From: Pirellulales bacterium
GTDB lineage: Bacteria; Planctomycetota; Planctomycetia; Pirellulales; Thermoguttaceae
Assembly (NCBI GenBank): GCA_030605745.1
Contig: JAUWHT010000306.1
Span: 1 to 6,899 of the forward strand
Direction: 5' to 3'
Length of the DNA stretch: 6,899 nt
Position numbers and translations under genes: made by a program
The notes under the pieces: generated by a model
The model's database searches: none
What the model saw: only the letters and a program-made list of their open reading frames with translations
Told to the model about the DNA's origin: nothing
Shown: one piece after another, positions 4,903-6,899 of the stretch
How the letters are laid out: every line of letters begins with the position of its first letter
Position numbering within the stretch: position 1 is the first letter of the stretch

Positions 4903-5829
4903 CTATGCTGTGATCCCTTTAGTGAGCGCCATGAAGGCCGTTTCCAGGTTGATCTCGTCTTCCTTGAACATGGTCAGCTTGTGTCCGGCTTCCACCAGCA
5001 GCGTGGGCAGGTCGCTGTAGTCTTCTACGCCTTCGGCCAGTGTGGCGAATATCTGGCCGTCGCGCATTTCGATGCTTTCGACCAGGTCGTGTTCTTCGAG
5101 CAGCCTGGCGGCAGCGTCCGGCTTGCCGAGGACGCGGATGCACAGCAGCGTTCGCTGGCGAACCTGCTTCATCACGTCGGAGACGTTTGCCGAGAGTAGC
5201 AGCTTGCCGCGCTCGATGATGCCCACCTTGTTGCAGATGTCGGCCAACTCGGGCAGGATGTGGCTGGAGACCATGATCGTTTTGCCCAGCCCGCGGAGTT
5301 GCTTCAGCAGCCCGCGCATCTCGATCCGTGCCCGGGGGTCCAGCCCGCTGGCCGGCTCGTCCAGCAGCAGCACCTGCGGATCGTGCAACAACACGCGGGC
5401 CAGGCCGAGCCGTTGCGTCATGCCGCGGGAAAGACTGGTGACTAAGGCATTGCGCTTGTAGCCCAATTCGACCAACTCCAGCGTCTCGTCGCAGACCTTC
5501 CGCCGTGCCGGGCCCTTAATGCGGTAGGCGGCCGCAAAAAACTCCAGGTACTCGATCACCTTCATGTCGTCGTACACGCCGAAGAAGTCGGGCATGTAGC
5601 CGATCAGCCGACGGATATCCTTCGGATGCGTATAGATCGAGTGGCCACAGATGGTCGCCTCGCCCCAGGTCGGCTGTAACAGAGTGGCCAGAATCCGCAT
5701 CGTGGTCGTCTTACCCGACCCGTTGGGACCGATAAAGCCGAACAAGTCGCCCTCGTCCAGTTCCAGGGTAAGGTTATGGATTGCGTGTAGTTCGCCGTAG
5801 ACTTTGGTGAGGTCTTGGGTTTTGATCAT
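4903..5829 (-). CDS. ABC transporter ATP-binding protein
   Basis: This 308-residue protein is a single nucleotide-binding domain of the exporter-type ABC family; it would sit on the inner face of the membrane and power a partner permease. Motifs in order are Walker A GPNGSGKT (34-41), a Q-loop position occupied by Asp81 in GYMPDFFGVYDDM, signature LSRGM (133-137), Walker B VLLLDEP (153-159), D-loop SGLDP (161-165) and switch His190. All catalytic residues are present. Residues after ~220 form an accessory C-terminal domain common in ATPases of this type. There are no membrane segments. The start is ATG at 5829, where the family sequence begins, but no Shine-Dalgarno motif precedes it: the upstream bases belong to the palindromic repeat. 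It lies 26 bases downstream of the membrane protein gene on the same strand, so the two are probably one operon. Substrate is unknown. Confidence 0.9.
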   Translation of the reverse strand: MIKTQDLTKVYGELHAIHNLTLELDEGDLFGFIGPNGSGKTTTMRILATLLQPTWGEATICGHSIYTHPKDIRRLIGYMPDFFGVYDDMKVIEYLEFFAAAYRIKGPARRKVCDETLELVELGYKRNALVTSLSRGMTQRLGLARVLLHDPQVLLLDEPASGLDPRARIEMRGLLKQLRGLGKTIMVSSHILPELADICNKVGIIERGKLLLSANVSDVMKQVRQRTLLCIRVLGKPDAAARLLEEHDLVESIEMRDGQIFATLAEGVEDYSDLPTLLVEAGHKLTMFKEDEINLETAFMALTKGITA

Positions 5830-5836
5830 GGTGATT

Positions 5837-5964
5837 AGCTTTCAGCTATCAGCTATCAGTGGTCAGTGGTCAGTGGGAAGGGCGTCGTTCTTAGTGGTAA
5901 CACCCGGGGCATACTCACTGCTAACGACAGGTGCCTGACGGCTGATAGCTGATAGCTGACAGCT
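5837..5964. repeat. Palindromic 7-base-repeat element (MITE-like or stable hairpin)
   Basis: The left arm (5837-5859) and right arm (5942-5964) are inverted repeats matching at 22 of 23 positions. Inside them, GTCAG and CTGAC, then GTCGTT (5884-5889) and AACGAC (5923-5928), continue the palindrome towards a central CCCGGGG. Bases 5837-5878 are six consecutive 7-base units in one phase: one AGCTTTC, two AGCTATC, two AGTGGTC and one AGTGGGA. The element spans the junction of the two minus-strand genes, overlaps the 3' end of the upstream one and replaces the ribosome-binding region of the ATPase gene. No transposase or target-site duplication is obvious. Confidence 0.6.
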
Positions 5965-6899
5965 TTTTCTAGCTGATAGCTGATAGCTTTTTCAACAGGG
6001 AAGACGAACCGATAAATGGTCAAATGCTGCTCCTCGTGATCGGTCATCGGCCGGCCGTTGCACAGCAACTCGGCGCCGCGGCGACCGGCAGGGCCCTGGC
6101 CGACCAGGATCGCGCGGTCGGTCTTCAATAGGTTGCTCAGATCGACGAAGCCCTGGTAGCCGTTCGACAGTCCGGTGTATCGCCGTCCGCCGGCCGCCTC
6201 GAAGAACATCATCACGCGGAGAATGTAGGGCACATCAACGCTCGATTGGTCGTAGGGCATCGACTGCTCGCGGTACTTGTCATCCGCATCGTCGAAGATG
6301 GTCTTCCGTCCGGTGAGCAGGGTCTTCAGTTCTTGCCGCTTGACCATTGGCCCCAGGCGGAACGACTTGCCCGGCTGGAGCGTGCCCAGTTCGTACACCC
6401 AACGATTGCAAGCCAATAAGCAGTGCGAAAGCGGAAAATCGAGCCTGTTGGTGATTGTACCCGAGGGGGTCTGTCCTTCATCAATAAGGGCGGCTTCCAG
6501 GCCGACCTTGGTCCGGCCGGTCCACCGGGCGGTGAAGCTCTTGGTCGACCAAACCGGGATCGGTACACCCAGCATCGCGCTTAGATCGCGCGAGAAGTCG
6601 TACGGCTCGGTCCACAGCAGGGGATTGGACGTCCGGGGGTTCATTCCTCCCAAGGCTCCGCCGGACAGTCCCAGCCAGGAGAACAGGCTCCGGGCGTCCG
6701 CGGCCGGAGTGCCGTCGGGCAACATCGGTCGCAGCGAGAGGTCGAACGTTTCCGTGCGCGGGCTAAAGATGTTCAGCCAACTTGTCCCTCTCACACGGCC
6801 CGACGCGGCGTCCACGTCGACCAGGTCCACCTGGTTGATCCGCAGCCTATCACCCTTTAGCCAATGAGCCAGCCCGAATGCCGCCAGGCTGAAAACCAG
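5856..6899 (-). CDS. C-terminal part of a membrane-anchored protein of unknown function (partial, enters from right edge)
   Basis: The minus-strand frame is open from the window edge to a TGA at 5856-5858, giving 347 residues; the true start lies outside. The first visible residues, LVFSLAAFGLAHWL, look like the end of a membrane helix and are followed by a basic KGDRLRIN. The next ~290 residues have no further membrane segment and read as a soluble domain rich in beta-type sequence (for instance VDLVDVDAASGRVRGTSW and FDLSLRPMLPDG), with a Gly-rich patch (GGALGGMNPRT). I recognise no catalytic motif. The last ~44 residues (from AISYQL) are encoded by the palindromic repeat, with EKA-I/V-SYQL appearing twice, so the ancestral end was probably near FVFPVEK. 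The downstream ATPase gene suggests that this is the membrane partner of that transporter, but this is inferred from position only. Confidence 0.75.
   Translation of the reverse strand: MVFSLAAFGLAHWLKGDRLRINQVDLVDVDAASGRVRGTSWLNIFSPRTETFDLSLRPMLPDGTPAADARSLFSWLGLSGGALGGMNPRTSNPLLWTEPYDFSRDLSAMLGVPIPVWSTKSFTARWTGRTKVGLEAALIDEGQTPSGTITNRLDFPLSHCLLACNRWVYELGTLQPGKSFRLGPMVKRQELKTLLTGRKTIFDDADDKYREQSMPYDQSSVDVPYILRVMMFFEAAGGRRYTGLSNGYQGFVDLSNLLKTDRAILVGQGPAGRRGAELLCNGRPMTDHEEQHLTIYRFVFPVEKAISYQLEKAVSYQLSAVRHLSLAVSMPRVLPLRTTPFPLTTDH
5971..5993. repeat. Extra direct copy of the right arm of the palindromic element
   Basis: AGCTGATAGCTGATAGCT followed by five T residues repeats, in the same orientation, the right arm at 5942-5969, including its T-tract. 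It can also pair with the left arm at 5837-5859, giving two alternative hairpins. It encodes part of the C-terminal tail of the membrane protein on the minus strand. Confidence 0.6.

Noticed and set aside
5837..5993. CRISPR array
   Set aside because: Units are only 7 bases, contiguous and without spacers, and no cas genes are present.
6277..6867. Plus-strand open frame (196 codons) opposite the membrane protein
   Set aside because: Low-complexity Ser/Arg-rich translation typical of an opposite-strand shadow, no ribosome binding site seen.

Overview
The window (about 60% G+C by eye) is a housekeeping segment of a bacterial chromosome, most likely a planctomycete of the Pirellulales type. That placement is an inference. 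It rests on the gene order rplY-pth-rpsF-ssb-rplI, an L9 with a basic N-terminal extension, an acetolactate synthase of plant-like sequence, and an ABC ATPase paired with a large membrane protein of unknown function. No phage, integrase, CRISPR array, tRNA or rRNA was found.

Bases 1-267 carry no convincing gene. They are packed with inverted repeats that can fold into four successive RNA domains, ending just before the ribosome binding site of rplY. This is the best candidate for an undescribed element in the window: a structured leader that could regulate rplY and perhaps the whole operon.

Bases 268-4857 are a compact plus-strand cluster: rplY (ribosomal protein L25/CTC), pth (peptidyl-tRNA hydrolase), rpsF (S6, TTG start), ssb (overlapping rpsF by 14 bases), rplI (L9) and ilvB (acetolactate synthase, GTG start, overlapping the rplI stop by 4 bases). 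The first five serve translation and replication. ilvB adds branched-chain amino-acid synthesis and is coupled to rplI by its overlap. rpsR, commonly found between ssb and rplI in other bacteria, is absent. That gap instead holds a 23-bp hairpin with a T-tract, built of 7-base repeats, which looks like an intrinsic terminator or attenuator.

Bases 4903-6899 lie on the minus strand and converge on ilvB. The gene entering from the right edge encodes the C-terminal part of a membrane-anchored protein of unknown function. It is followed 26 bases later by an ABC transporter ATPase, so the two probably form one export or membrane-remodelling system. A palindromic 7-base-repeat element lies at their junction. 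It supplies the last ~44 codons of the membrane protein and replaces a normal ribosome binding site before the ATPase.

A recurring theme is that three of the non-coding gaps (ssb/rplI, ilvB/ATPase and ATPase/membrane protein) hold degenerate arrays of 7-base units, each with a different sequence but the same period, and mostly arranged as inverted repeats.
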